This document shows, in pieces, positions 1 through 19,575 of a DNA stretch of 64,000 bases (within the stretch, counting starts at the first letter, position 1; every line of letters begins with the position of its first letter). The position numbers and the translations under genes were made by a program. The notes under the pieces are model-generated. The model was not told where the DNA came from, ran no database searches, and worked only from the letters and a program-made list of their open reading frames with translations. Origin of the DNA: Lamellibrachia columna (lineage: Eukaryota; Annelida; Polychaeta; Sabellida; Siboglinidae); NCBI GenBank assembly GCA_963662155.1, contig OY759274.1, positions 41,949,842 through 42,013,841 of the forward strand, given 5' to 3'.

Positions 1-793
1 GTTGGTGTGCGTCAGGATCAGTCTTTAAACGTTCACGTTCAGATTGGAGATAACGTTGGTGTGCGTCAGGATCAGTCTTTAAACGTTCACGTTCAGATTG
101 GACATAACGTTGGTGTGCGTCAGGATCAGTCTTTAAACGTTCACGTTCAGATTGGACATAACGTTGGTGTGCGTCAGGATCAGTCTTTAAACGTTCACGT
201 TCATATTGGACATAACGTTGGTGTGCGTCAGGATCAGTCTTTAAACGTTCACGTTCAGATTGAACATAACGTTGGTGTGCGTCAGGATCAGTCTTTAAAC
301 GTTCACGTTCAGATTGGACATAACGTTGGTGTGCGTCAGGATGAGTCTTTAAACGTTCACGTTCAGATTGGACATAACGTTGGTGTGCGTCAGGATGAGT
401 CTTTAAACGTTCACGTTCAGATTGGACTTAACGTTGGTGTGCGTCAGGATCAGTCTTTAAACGTTCACGTTCAGATTGGACATAACGTTGGTGTGCGTCA
501 GGATCAGTCTTTAAACGTTCACGTTCAGATTGGACATAACGTTGGTGTGCGTCAGGATCAGTCTTTAAACGTTCACGTTCAGATTGGACATAACGTTGGT
601 GTGCGTCAGGATCAGTCTTTAAACGTTCACGTTCAGATTGGACATAACGTTGGTGTGCGTCAGGATCAGTCTTTAAACGTTCACGTTCAGATTGGACATA
701 ACGTTGGTGTGCGTCAGGATCAGTCTTTAAACGTTCACGTTCAGATTGGACATAACGTTGGTATGCGTCAGGATCAGTCTTTAAACGTTCACG
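1..793. repeat. 54-bp tandem array, 14 full copies plus a partial, cut by the window edge
   Basis: The unit starts gttggtgtgcgtcaggat and repeats every 54 bases with about 1-3 substitutions per copy. It is 18 codons long, so several frames stay open through it on both strands (for example 7-1005 plus and 428-850 minus). The open frame follows from the period and is not evidence of a gene. The array ends at 793 in the middle of a unit. Confidence 0.95.
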
Positions 794-1027
794 CCACTGT
801 TGTGACCGAATCTTGTGTCTCCCGGCGCTATGAAGACAACCCAGATTCACCGTCGCTTATACTGGAATTTAGACAGGATCCATTTTCCACATCGCTTACC
901 CTTGTCGAGGTGGCGCTATTTCAGTTGTTCATTTATCCATTTCTTTATGAACTTGAAACATTTATTTTTGAGAAAAATACTCACTATTTGAGAGATATCC
1001 TATAAGACGCACATCGGATACAAATAT

Positions 1028-1118
1028 ATGTCAGTACCGTAACAGTATGTCAGTACCGTAACAGTATGTCAGTACCTTAACAGTATGTCAGTACCGTAAC
1101 AGTATGTCAGTACGGCAA
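1028..1118. repeat. 19-bp tandem repeat, about 4.5 copies
   Basis: The unit atgtcagtaccgtaacagt recurs at 1028, 1047, 1066, 1085 and partly at 1104. Isolated relatives follow near 1125-1215 (gggactgacgttacgggactg; gttacggtactgac), partly in inverse orientation. Confidence 0.9.
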
Positions 1119-2344
1119 CGAGGGAACGTCGTGGGACTGACGTTACGGGACTGACGTGATTTTACAAACAGCGCCCGCTTTATCAATAATGAGCTTTTAA
1201 GTTACGGTACTGACTTGGGGACCTGCCAGCATTCAGGCACCGCCGTCTATGTAAAGGGTTAAATTAACCCAAACGATAAAGATATTCATACTTTTCCACT
1301 GTATTTTATAATTCTTATGTATAGATTAGTTTGGATATCTAACGCATAGATATTTTGCAAACAATAACTTTCTATTGAACGCAAACGTTGGCGACATCAA
1401 TTTGTCCCTTTACTGGTGATTGACCCATATATTATTGCGCACATATTGTATTCATTTGGGGGAGAGTCTTTTTATTGTTGCTTAATTGTTTTTGAGAAAT
1501 CATTAGAGACAGCGTCATACACTTAAGTATATCTGACGTTTTAAATAACAAGCGTGAACAAAACTATCTTTTACTAGGCCTGTGTAAGACGTTTCGAGTT
1601 GCCCAATATTAACCTAGTAATGGATCGACCCAACAATAATAAATTATTGTGATATACCCGCACAGCATATGCGAAACATGTTGAGTTTTCCTTCATATTG
1701 TTGTCGTCCCAGCAGTGAATTATTTTGTATTTATGCAAGCCTAAATAACAAAATTAGCCGGTAAATGTTAGGATGTCCATGTCTAACTATTAATAATACA
1801 CATTACGTTTCGTGCTTCCAACGTGCTTCCAATGTGGTCACCGGATTGTCGCTATGTCGATGAAGAGCAATAGCACTACTAAAGTCTATCGTCTTCAACT
1901 GTCTCCATTTCTACAAGAAATGTAAAATATTTTTCTCCTATAAATACAACACATGTACAAATTGTTTATGTGGAAATAAGCATTCATACATACATACATA
2001 CATACATACATACACACATTCATTCATTCATTAGTTTGATTCCCCGCTTTGCAAATATCGCACAAATCCGAGAACAGGACTACGCGATCTCGTCATTGAC
2101 GTGATGCAGTGTGACGTCATCATATATGAACTTGCCTGACCCAGGGTCGAGCCGTTTACAGCACGTTCGGACGGACGTGTTTCTTCAGCCGACAAACGAA
2201 GTTGATGCAACTTCTAAAGACAAGTAACATCCGACCATCTGGTTGAGCAAAAATCTACCATGGCGACTGACCATGAGAAGAATATTTCTACGAAATAACT
2301 ACGAAAAACTATGAAAGCTCGTGGAAGGGGGCTCTTCCGCTTTT
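1119..2344. other. no gene recognised; (CATA)n/(CATT)n microsatellite and a promoter-like stretch
   Basis: Positions 1981-2032 are CATA then CATT repeats. Around 2092-2340 the sequence is GC-richer and contains a palindromic CRE-type octamer (tgacgtca, 2112-2119) and an ATG in good Kozak context at 2260 (accatgg). That ATG opens a frame of only 12 codons. No splice-supported exon was found before the assembly gap. Confidence 0.5.
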
Positions 2345-2544
2345 NNNNNNNNNNNNNNNNNNNNNNNNNNNNNNNNNNNNNNNNNNNNNNNNNNNNNNNN
2401 NNNNNNNNNNNNNNNNNNNNNNNNNNNNNNNNNNNNNNNNNNNNNNNNNNNNNNNNNNNNNNNNNNNNNNNNNNNNNNNNNNNNNNNNNNNNNNNNNNNN
2501 NNNNNNNNNNNNNNNNNNNNNNNNNNNNNNNNNNNNNNNNNNNN
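2345..2544. other. assembly gap, 200 N
   Basis: Exactly 200 undetermined bases, a round figure typical of a gap of unknown true size. It is bordered on the right by an AG-rich microsatellite, which is the likely cause of the gap. Open frames spanning the N run are artefacts. Confidence 0.99.
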
Positions 2545-2549
2545 AGAGA

Positions 2550-2589
<40 letters not shown>

Positions 2590-2609
2590 GAGACAGAGAG
2601 AGAGAGACA

Positions 2610-2649
<40 letters not shown>
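2545..2649. repeat. (AG)n microsatellite with ACAG interruptions
   Basis: A purine tract of AG repeats, interrupted at intervals by ACAG units, adjoins the N gap. Its true length is unknown because the gap cuts it. Confidence 0.95.
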
Positions 2650-2654
<5 letters not shown>

Positions 2655-3179
2655 AGAGATTTATAGTCACCAAGAGAGAATTATTGAACAATTTATCTAA
2701 TATCTATAAGTGTAAGGTAAGCCCGGGCCGAACGTTTTCATTGGGAAATTTCCTCTTCGATGAAAGAGAGAATTATCAGGTTTAATTGGGGCACAAAGAA
2801 CGAAATTTACATTTTTTCTTCGGACAGACAGAGAAAAATAGCCAAAAACATGGGCCTTTGCGCGGCACATACATGTAATACCTCAGTATAGGGAGTGTCT
2901 CCCGGGCTCTCAGCCAGTTGTGTTCGTCTCCTCTTGGTCCCCTTCTCAACAGCCCCCTCAGCTGTTTATGTCGATGCCAGCCATCTTTACGCACGCTTGT
3001 ACGCGTCTGTAGCGGATGTATGGACGGCCAGTGGGCTGAGACCCTGTGACATGTTTACCACACAGGAGATCTGTTTGTATACGACCGTCGACTGTCCGAT
3101 GAAAATGGAAAAGGAAAAAGCATACTCCATGACTTACATGTGCATGACCGTCTCCTACCAGGAGATGCTGAGGATGCGT

Positions 3180-3606
3180 CTGACGCCTGACATGTGAAAA
3201 CTATTAAGTCTCTTCTACTGCCTGGCGTATGTTGTCCAGGCCTCACTGCTGTAGCGGGGTGTGCTGGGACACAAGCCTGGTAGACACGCAATTTGTTATT
3301 TTCCGTCAGGTTGTTATTGCTCGTACTTCTGCCTGCCCAGCTTGGACATGGTGGCTGCAGCTTGTGATGCCCGCACGTTGAATTCAGCATCTAGTGACAC
3401 ATTACTCGTGAACGTAGAGCCTTAGTACGTGAAGCTATCAACGACCTCAGGTGTCACGTTGTCGACGTCAATTGTTGGCGGCACAACAACAGCCTGTCCC
3501 GTGACACTGGTGGTCAATCCAAATTGTTTGTAGGAGTCTGTTCACTAGTTGCTGCATGTCTTCCTCTGTGTGAGTTGCTAGCGCGGCATCATCAGCGAAG
3601 AGCATT
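3180..3606 (-). pseudogene. non-LTR retrotransposon reverse transcriptase fragment (degenerate)
   Basis: Reading the minus strand from 3605, a piece resembling the RT catalytic box (MLFADDAALATHTEEDMQQL) is followed, with frameshifts and stops, by EVVDSFTY, a GSTFTSN-like stretch, SLDAEFNVRASQAAATMSKL, TENNKLRVYQAC and SEAWTTYAR. This order is typical of the RT palm/thumb end of RTE- or CR1-type LINEs. It cannot encode a working enzyme. The family assignment is from motif memory. Confidence 0.75.
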
Positions 3607-3812
3607 TATCTGATGAGGACTCGGCGCACTTTTATCTTGGCTTGGTTAAACAACTTACAATGTGTTCTGCTGTGTATGTTTCACCCCTCTTCTGTGGATG
3701 AACCGAATGAGTGTGACAACACCAGGGAGAAACCATGACACTGAGTGCCCATGCCAGGACACGTCCATGTTTTACTACTCTGCGAATGTTTTTTATGCGA
3801 ATTACATTAGAC

Positions 3813-3850
3813 AGCACCTAGACAGCACCTAGACAGCATCTAGACAGCAC
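3813..3850. repeat. 11-bp tandem repeat (acagcacctag), about 3.5 copies
   Basis: Short direct repeats of acagcacctag with one substituted copy. Nothing else is recognised between the LINE fragment and this site. Confidence 0.8.
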
Positions 3851-4027
3851 AGCAATATTGTGTGTAATCCCGGTTCCTTTGCTATGCTAAAAACGTTTCG
3901 ATGCTTGAGAAAGTGCAGCCCGGAAACGGCTAAACTGGTATTAGGATTTATCATATTATGTGGGAAATGTTGGGATATAACGATCAACGTCAATTCGTTC
4001 GATGATTTTAACATAAATGGGGAGACC

Positions 4028-4947
4028 GGGGCTAGTTGTTATAATTTTCAGTTAAAATAACTTTTTTGTGAACAAAATATGATAGATGCATTATTTCTGT
4101 CAACGTATGCATTAAATTCATCTTTCGTGTTAATAAAACATACCATACCATTGACTTTCCGTATTGCAGTTAGATATGTGGAGTTTCTCAGGCGACTGTA
4201 ACAACTAGTCCTGTAAATGGGCAAGTTGTTACATCATACGGGGCACGTTGTTACAGCTAAGAACGTGTGGATCGCAAAGCAAGTGTCACTCGTACATGTT
4301 ACTGCTATTACATTACTTGGATTATACATACTTATACATAGTGTGCATAACAATGTAGGTGTCCACAGCTTCATATATTAAGCTTTTCATTTTTAGTTAC
4401 CAAAAGGCTTCTTACTTAACCCTCAATTGTGAATGGAACATAAATTATTGAATGGAGTACGAAATATGAATGGCAATATATTGTGTAATGCGACTTCTAC
4501 TTGATTGAATGATACACACAGGTACGCACTCACGCACACGAACATACACATTTCAATGTATCGTGCATTATTTACTGATGGCTCAAATAGGACTGTGCCA
4601 TAAAAAAATTAACAAGATTTAACAATATTGCCATCCAACACAAAACACCCAGATGGTAAGTGGACAAGGAAGCCATGGGCTTATCGAGAGTCCAACAATG
4701 TTCCATCTATATGTAACCCACCCTTCTGAGATATTTGTAAATTTTTTTGATGCTGCTAGCATTTACAGTACTGGTTATAAATCAGTACGCTAGTAAAGTA
4801 AAATAAAGCGTTCACACGTCGTGGTTAAATTGTGTTCTTTCAGTCATTGTCAGCGCACAACTCGCTGACTGAGCCATCGGTACGAGCCGCCCGAGCGTTG
4901 TTACAGTTGTAACAACTTGCCCCAATATAATTGTAACAACTTGCCCC
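4028..4947. mobile_element. candidate DNA element bounded by GGGGCAAGTTGTTACA-type inverted motifs
   Basis: The motif ggggcaagttgttaca and close variants occur in plus orientation near 4028, 4217 and 4242. It occurs in minus orientation near 4906 and 4931, so the outer copies face each other across about 0.9 kb. The interior is AT-rich with no coding potential. This fits a non-autonomous TIR element with duplicated ends. Target-site duplications were not resolved. Confidence 0.45.
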
Positions 4948-6248
4948 AAACACAATTTTTGCAGTTGAACGCACGTGGACAATACAAATCCTGAATTTCA
5001 GATTAACATCTACTTGGCATAACCCCTTATATGTGTAGTAGACATGGTTCAAGTTTCATTCACGAAACATAAAAAAGTGGCTGCGTGAGATGATATTATG
5101 TGGACTTACCAAACATGTTTTAGGTGGTTAAAAGTCATTTGTATCCACACCTCGTTAATTTCGTCTTCTTAACTCCCGAATTTTGGACAGTGTCTGCTGT
5201 CTGCTGGTGAACAACCAACTACTGTCGATGGTATCTCCATATGTGTGGTATGTTCTCGTAAAACGACTCTATAATAACTAGCTCCGGTGTCCGGCTATAA
5301 ACCACAGGGGAGATATCCGGCTGAGATCTGAATGTGTTTATGTGTACCCGAAGTCTTCTTAATGACAAATGTATATTTGTGGTCTGCGTTATATGACAAG
5401 AACTACGACTGGAACGTTGTATTTAAAAGACGTTTATTGAGAGTGACATCACTTTGATACATACGTGAACATTAAACAGAAGACATTTTGACGACGTTTC
5501 CGTGTAATTTCACATTCCTTCATTTCGTGACGGGGTATCGCCGGCAATCCAGAACCGGTCTCCCGGTGCACTTGACGCCGAACTGCGCCAAGTTGGCATG
5601 ATGCTTAAGACGAAGGCCGACATCGAGCAGCCGAGTCAGGTCGCGTAAACGAGAACGGGAATTACATAGAACTATTGAAGAAACGGTGTAAGCGCGCGTA
5701 CGAGTCAGCTACTCACGCAAGCTGGCTGTAGACGGCGAGATTCAAGACTGAATAAAACAATTTTAATAATAATCATTCCTTTTCATTGCCGCGTTGACAA
5801 TGAGTTCTGTAAATAAGATATACTTTACCATTCGGATTTCACGAGAGAGAACAGATCTAGCGTGGTCATGATAATTAAAAAGCTGTAGAGACGCCTTTAT
5901 CTACGTGGGAACTTTTTACTGACCAAAACCTTTTGGTTTTACCATACATCACATGCTTCGTACTAGAGTCCACATAAATAAAAATATAACCATTGTAACA
6001 TAAGTTCATAACATCGCTAAAAATTCAAGAAAATTCAAGGGTACTTAATGACATCTTCAAATTCAAGAACATTCGGGGATCTGTGTGAACCCTGAACATA
6101 ACATTATCAGATTACATGCGTAATTGTGACTTAATTACCACTTGAGGGTCATCGTAGTAAAAATTCTTAAACTATTAAAATCGCTTCTTTTTATATACAC
6201 TAGAACAACCAGGTGGAAATGAAGAAGTAGAAGATAAATGGGATGGAC
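4948..6248. other. no gene recognised
   Basis: AT-rich intergenic sequence. A GC-richer patch at about 5520-5650 keeps one plus frame open for roughly 40 codons (ending at the TAA near 5647). It has no clear splice sites, start codon or recognisable homology. Confidence 0.5.
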
Positions 6249-7620
6249 TGATAACATGAAGCACTGGACAGACGGTGGACTCACAGTGGCTAGAGAGATT
6301 GATAACATGAAAGCACTGGACATACGGTGGACTCACAGTGGCTAGAGAGATTGATAACATGAAGCACTGGACAGACGGTGGACTCACAGTGGCTAGAGAG
6401 ATTGATAACATGAAGCACTGGACAGACGGTGGACTCACAGTGGCTAGAGAGATTGATAACATGAAGCACTGGACAGACGGTGGACTCACAGTGGCTAGAG
6501 AGATTGATAACATGAAGCACTGGACAGACGGTGGACTCACAGTGGCTAGAGAGATTGATAACATGAAAGCACTGGAGAGACGGTGGACTCACAGTGGCTA
6601 GAGAGATTGATAACATGAAGCACTGGACAGACGGTGGACTCACAGTGGCTAGAGAGATTGATAACATGAAAGCACTGGACAGACGGTGGACTCACAGTGG
6701 CTAGAGAGATTGATAACATGAAAGCACTGGACAGACGGTGGACTCACAGTGGCTAGAGAGATTGATAACATGAAGCACTGGACAGACGGTGGACTCACAG
6801 TGGCTAGAGAGATTGATAACATGAAGCACTGGACAGACGGTGGACTCACAGTGGCTAGAGAGATTGATAACATGAAAGCACTGGACAGACGGTGGACTCA
6901 CAGTGGCTAGAGAGATTGATAACATGAAAGCACTGGACAGACGGTGGACTCACAGTGGCTAGAGAGATTGATAACATGAAGCACTGGACAGACGGTGGAT
7001 TCACAGTGGCTAGAGAGATTGATAACATGAAGCACTGGACAGACGGTGGACTCACAGTGGCTAGAGAGATTGATAACATGAAGCACTGGACAGACGGTGG
7101 ACTCACAGTGGCTAGAGAGATTGATAACATGAAGCACTGGACAGACGGTGGACTCACAGTGGCTAGAGAGATTGATAACATGAAAGCACTGGACAGACGG
7201 TGGACTCACAGTGGCTAGAGAGATTGATAACATGAAAGCACTGGACAGACGGTGGACTCACAGTGGCTAAGAGAGATTGATAACATGAAGCACTGGACAG
7301 ACGGTGGACTCACAGTGGCTAGAGAGATTGATAACATGAAGCACTGGACAGACGGTGGACTCACAGTGGCTAGAGAGATTGATAACATGAAGCACTGGAC
7401 AGACGGTGGACTCACAGTGGCTAGAGAGATTGATAACATGAAGCACTGGACAGACGGTGGACTCACAGTGGCTAGAGAGATTGATAACATGAAGCACTGG
7501 ACAGACGGTGGACTCACAGTGGCTAGAGAGATTGATAACATGAAGCACTGGACAGACGGTGGACTCACAGTGGCTAGAGAGATTGACAACATGAAGCACT
7601 GGACAGATGGTAGACTCGAA
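6249..7620. repeat. 51/52-bp tandem array, about 27 copies
   Basis: The unit gattgataacatgaagcact continues through ggacagacggtggactcac and is 51 bp (17 codons). About eight copies carry one extra A in the atgaagcac segment, making them 52 bp and shifting any reading frame. The longer copies recur in a spaced pattern (about 6300, 6556, 6660, 6712, 6866, 6918, 7174, 7226). A last diverged unit runs into an open frame ending at 7704. No gene is supported. Confidence 0.95.
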
Positions 7621-8138
7621 AAGGCTAGAGAGATTGAGAGGAAACGCCTAGACCTAGTTAAGGCTTCGGCTACACATTATCATCATAATAATTATGAACA
7701 ATGAAAGTGCACCGATACTTTATTGGTAAAAATAACATTGTGTTAATTTTCATTGATACAGATGCCCATAGTTTTAAGACCAACTTTTACCAAAACGGTC
7801 AACAGTTTCTAGATTTAAATGAAAGTTGATAATGTGGGTAGACTTCTTTGGTAATGGTCACGCATTAAGCAGCTTTGCATTAGTTTGTAGCCGCATTGTC
7901 AAACTGGGTACAAGATATTTCAGTGTTTTTTGCTATGTCAAATATACCACCAGAGATAAATATTTTTACACACAAACATACCTACATGAGCACTCTGTCG
8001 TCACAGGAGCAGAGGCTATAACATCTGCACAAAAGTATTAACGAGAGCAGTTTCATCTCATATGTATTTGGCAAAAAAATCATACGCATTATAAATGGAA
8101 TATCACCTGGTCTCTCAGCGAAGCGCCAGGTAGCGCCA
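7621..8138. other. TMEM185 downstream region / 3' UTR
   Basis: Unique AT-rich sequence between the 51/52-bp array and the TMEM185 stop codon. It contains the candidate AATAAA at 7719-7724 (minus strand). No other feature is seen. Confidence 0.5.
7719..7724 (-). terminator. candidate poly(A) signal of TMEM185
   Basis: AATAAA reads on the minus strand about 415 nt downstream of the TMEM185 stop codon. It lies just before the 51/52-bp array, so the array would fall outside the transcript if this site is used. Single hexamers are common in AT-rich DNA, hence the low confidence. Confidence 0.3.
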
Positions 8139-16239
<8,101 letters not shown>

Positions 16240-16518
16240 TTCTCTTTATTGTGTGGTCTTATAAAAAGAGAATCAACATTTAACTACAACTTCCGATCCA
16301 ATTTAACAGTTGACCAATGTTTATGAAGGCCTCGCAATGCTTACGACATCAACAATTCCATTTTGTCTATATGATGTTGAAAAAAAAATATTTTGCCCCG
16401 ACCTAGCATTTATGAATATTGCTAGTATGTATATATTATAAAAAAAAAGCTTAGTTACTAAATTAGTAAATTGACGCCACTCTTGCCGCATTTTCACAGC
16501 TCTAAGCGGCCACACAAA
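16240..16518. promoter_or_regulatory. putative divergent promoter between TMEM185 and ANKRD46-like
   Basis: The two start codons face away from each other with only 279 bp between them, so both 5' UTRs and any core promoters must fit here. A TATA-like tract (tatatattataaaa, about 16431-16444) sits roughly 75-90 nt before the ANKRD46-like ATG in its orientation. No matching TATA was seen for TMEM185. Transcription start sites cannot be read from the sequence. Confidence 0.5.
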
Positions 16519-19413
16519 ATGGCGAGTTTAAAGAGGCCAAACTTTATTTACAAACATTGCGATGACAACTTCACAGACTGCACACCTGCTGAACTCATTG
16601 CTAGCATGGACGGAGATATAGAAACGTTCAGCAGACTTCTTAAGGAAAATAAGGACGTAAATGCACGCGATTGCAGAGGGAAAACGCTGCTTCACATGGC
16701 GGCTATTCGTGGTCGGGAGGACGTCATGAGACTTCTCCTAGCGATGAAAGCTGATGCGTCTGCTGTTGACCACGTTGGAAATACTCCACTTCATTGTTGT
16801 GGCCATTTCGAGACAATCGAATGTGTTGTATCACATCGTATTGACGTTTTTGCTAGGTGTGTAGCTCGACAGTGGAACTGAAATGCTTAAAGATTTCTGG
16901 CATATTCATATTGCAGCAGGACCCAGGCCAGGGCAGGACTTCAGGAGCCTTGGGCTTGACTTGAGGCTTGACATTAATGTCTAATGATTAAGTTTTTAAG
17001 CCAGTGGCCCAGCGGGGCCAGTAGATTCGAAAAGTTACTGGCCCCTCACAAAAGTCACTGGCCCGGGTATTTTCTCGGATATAAAACAGAATGTGTCCAA
17101 TGCGTCACAATAATTTCGTGTATGGAGCATTGGAGTGGCTATGGCTGTATGTAAATTTAGCTAATTCTTCTGGCTACAAGACAGCCTTGTGTTCAGCGAA
17201 AACTACTGATTAGTTAAGGCAGGAATGATACGGTGGTATTCCTGTATATCATGATAGAGACACAATATCATCATTGACCATTGCGGAAATGCTATACCTA
17301 CGCTGGCTACAGTACGCAAATGCCGACACAAATTTAGGTGCAACATCACTGCGAAACAACAGAGAGTATCAATGTAAACAATTTCTGCATGTGTATCAGT
17401 AAGAAGTGAAATAACAATATAATAACAAATATAAATTATAATGTTTCCCCCAATCGTTATAAAAAATTAATTCATTTGTATCGCCAACTAAGTTTGGACC
17501 AAGTTTGATGTCTGCTGTTGTGTTCGTGTGGGCACCAACCCGCTCCCATTCACCAATTAATGTTCATGTAAGTTGCACGTGTGCTTCTGAGAGTGGGGCC
17601 AAGTGGTTTATTTATTCAAATGATCATTGTTTCCTTCAAACACTGATTACAAACTTCACTGTAAATTAACTTTTTTGTTGTTGTTTAACTGACCCAGATT
17701 TCTTCGTGATATCGAGCAGTAGTGACATGTAGCGAGATGCTGCAAACTAGTCGTTGTTTTCTGGAGGCGTTTCGCCAGTCAGTATAAATCATGTTTAATG
17801 AACTACAATGTTATGTTATGTTAATAAACTAAAATAATCTCTGCTAAAAACATTATTTTGTGCTTGAACAAGCATTAACTAATTTAATTGTTTGTCTGAT
17901 GATTTCACAAAAACTACATGCAAAAGTTGCACAAACAAGCTAGCATGTTGCAGGTTTGGTTTAAAAAAAAATTTATTTGGTATGAGACTAGCAAAAAAAT
18001 CGAATTGATTAAGCACCTTTAAGCAAATTAAACAACGGTTAAAATATGCACGAGAGCAGCTACAGAAATCCTGTGGCACTGCCGATAGTGCCATAGCCAG
18101 CATGGTCATGACATAAGCGAAACTGAACCGAACAAAACTGACGTTTGCACTGTCACTTGTAATCTTCATGGGCACTTCTTATTAACTGGTTACATAGAAA
18201 TTTTGGCTATGGAACTCTTATGTCAAAGAAGAATCCGACCATTTGTCGAAGTAGAGTAGTAGACATAGTAGCAGAAATTATTCGAAACGGTGGTGGCCCA
18301 CTGGGCCAGCAAAATATGAAAATGTGTGGCCTGAACTGGCCCGAAAGCCTTAAAAAGGGCTCCGGCCAGCGGGCCAGTGTTAATGTCGAGGTCTGTATTA
18401 CAAGTATAGCAACTTTACATAATATGCCATGCCTATGATCACCATGGGCATGGCTTATGTTGGGTCCCCCATGTCCGTGGGCCCTGGCTAAGTCTATGTT
18501 GCTGTGGCAGTTCTGTTTGGCATTTGCTTTGGCTAAAATTTGCCTTTCCTTGAATTAGACATATTTGTCAAGCAGGGCCAAAATCAACTTTCTTATCTAA
18601 CAGAACTTTGCGATGCAGATCTGTATCAGAGCTAATAACACAAGATTCATATAAGTGACATATGTATTCCATGACATATCATCTGTCAGTTCTCCATCTG
18701 TCATCAAGAAGCAGAAAAAATATCTTCCAAATAATTGAATCAATTATGAGTAAGCTTATTGTCAAGCTACAATGAATACTTAAAAATCAACTGCCATAAT
18801 ACTCTCGGAGTGATGTCACATGATGTTGCAGCATAATTTTACATTTGTAAAAGAAACTAGTGATATGCCTATAAATAAATCAAGTAAATTTACTGATATG
18901 CCTGTAAGAATGATCATAGGCATGAAATACCTGTATAATCCTCAACGACATTCCCTCTGTTGAACATCCTTGTGTGTAGTCATGGGCCAGCCACTTGTGT
19001 TGGTCTCTATACAATGTTTCCTCTATATAAATTATAAATCATTTATCTCATCTTGACCTTTCAGGAATTACAATGGTGATACACCTCTGGACCTGATGTA
19101 TCGACGGGGCGTGGAGCAACGTGCCATACTCTACCTAGAGCAGGTGATGGAGCAGGAATCTACGGATGACTCGTCAGCACCCTTACTTAGGGTTTTACCC
19201 CAGACAGATGGGCGTTCAAAGCCCAAGGCACTGGCTCACTTGAAGCGTGTTTGGCTTGAGTTCTGCATGGACATGGGAGCTGAGAGGTTGATTGCTCTGC
19301 TCATGATGGGGTTGTGTCTGTCACTCTACGTCGCGTATGTGGTGACTAGCTTCACGAAGAAGATCGACACTCGCATACCGATAAATACTGACAGTGTGCG
19401 AGTGGAACTCTGA
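16519..19413 (+). CDS. ANKRD46: ANKRD46-like ankyrin-repeat, tail-anchored membrane protein, two exons
   Basis: Exons are 16519-16856 and 19065-19413. The donor splits an arginine codon that the acceptor completes, giving 228 residues, the length of human ANKRD46. Ankyrin-type repeats run from about residues 24-51, 52-84 (with TLLHMAA), 85-113 (GNTPLHCCGH) and 114-140 (GDTPLDL). A linker follows, then the conserved VWLEFCMDMG stretch, one hydrophobic segment at about 188-209 and a short polar tail. This is the family plan: cytosolic repeats with a C-terminal membrane anchor. An in-frame upstream ATG at 16471 would add 16 residues; 16519 was preferred because it gives the family length. The first open reading frame runs past the donor to 16881, but only the spliced form restores the fourth repeat. 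The biochemical function of the family is not established. Confidence 0.9.
16975..18390. mobile_element. candidate TIR element in the ANKRD46-like intron
   Basis: GGCCC/GGGCC-rich ends face each other. On the left, ccagtggcccagcggggcc (about 16999) is followed by attcgaaaag. On the right, inverted, comes a region with cactgggccagc and ggccagcgggccag (18298-18378). The interior is AT-rich without coding signal. A diverged relative of the 17880-17960 segment occurs at 20890-20970. The match between the ends is imperfect. Confidence 0.35.
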
Positions 19414-19414
19414 A

Positions 19415-19575
19415 GCTGGGGGCTAGTGTAGAGGTTAGAACATCGGATTCTCGGTCGAGAAGCATGGTGTTTGAGTCCTCTTGCTGCTGTTTCAAACATT
19501 GGACAATTTTTTTCACACCCCATTGCCTCAGTTCACTCAGCTGTATAGATCAGTACCTGGCTACATATAGTTGTG
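19415..19575 (+). mobile_element. tRNA-derived SINE immediately after the ANKRD46-like stop codon
   Basis: A tRNA-like head has an A-box-like ggctagtgtagaggttag and a B-box-like gtttgagtcct. A body and a conserved segment follow (caccccattgcctcagttc, actcagctgtatagatcag, tacctggctac). The same body occurs at 58812-58975 on the minus strand. The stop codon ends at 19413, so the SINE starts one base into the 3' UTR. Confidence 0.8.

Noticed and set aside
7..1005. 332-codon open frame over the 54-bp array
   Set aside because: The frame exists because the period is a multiple of three; there is no start context, splice signal or family resemblance.
2299..2785. Several open frames spanning the N gap
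   Set aside because: Undetermined bases cannot contain stops, so the frames are artefacts joined to an AG microsatellite.
7252..7704. 150-codon frame over the end of the 51/52-bp array
   Set aside because: Repeat-driven frame; only the last 35 codons are unique and they have no recognisable domain.
19420..19490. Functional tRNA gene
   Set aside because: The A- and B-box-like segments are imperfect, the cloverleaf is not complete, and the sequence continues into a body shared with a second copy, which identifies a SINE.
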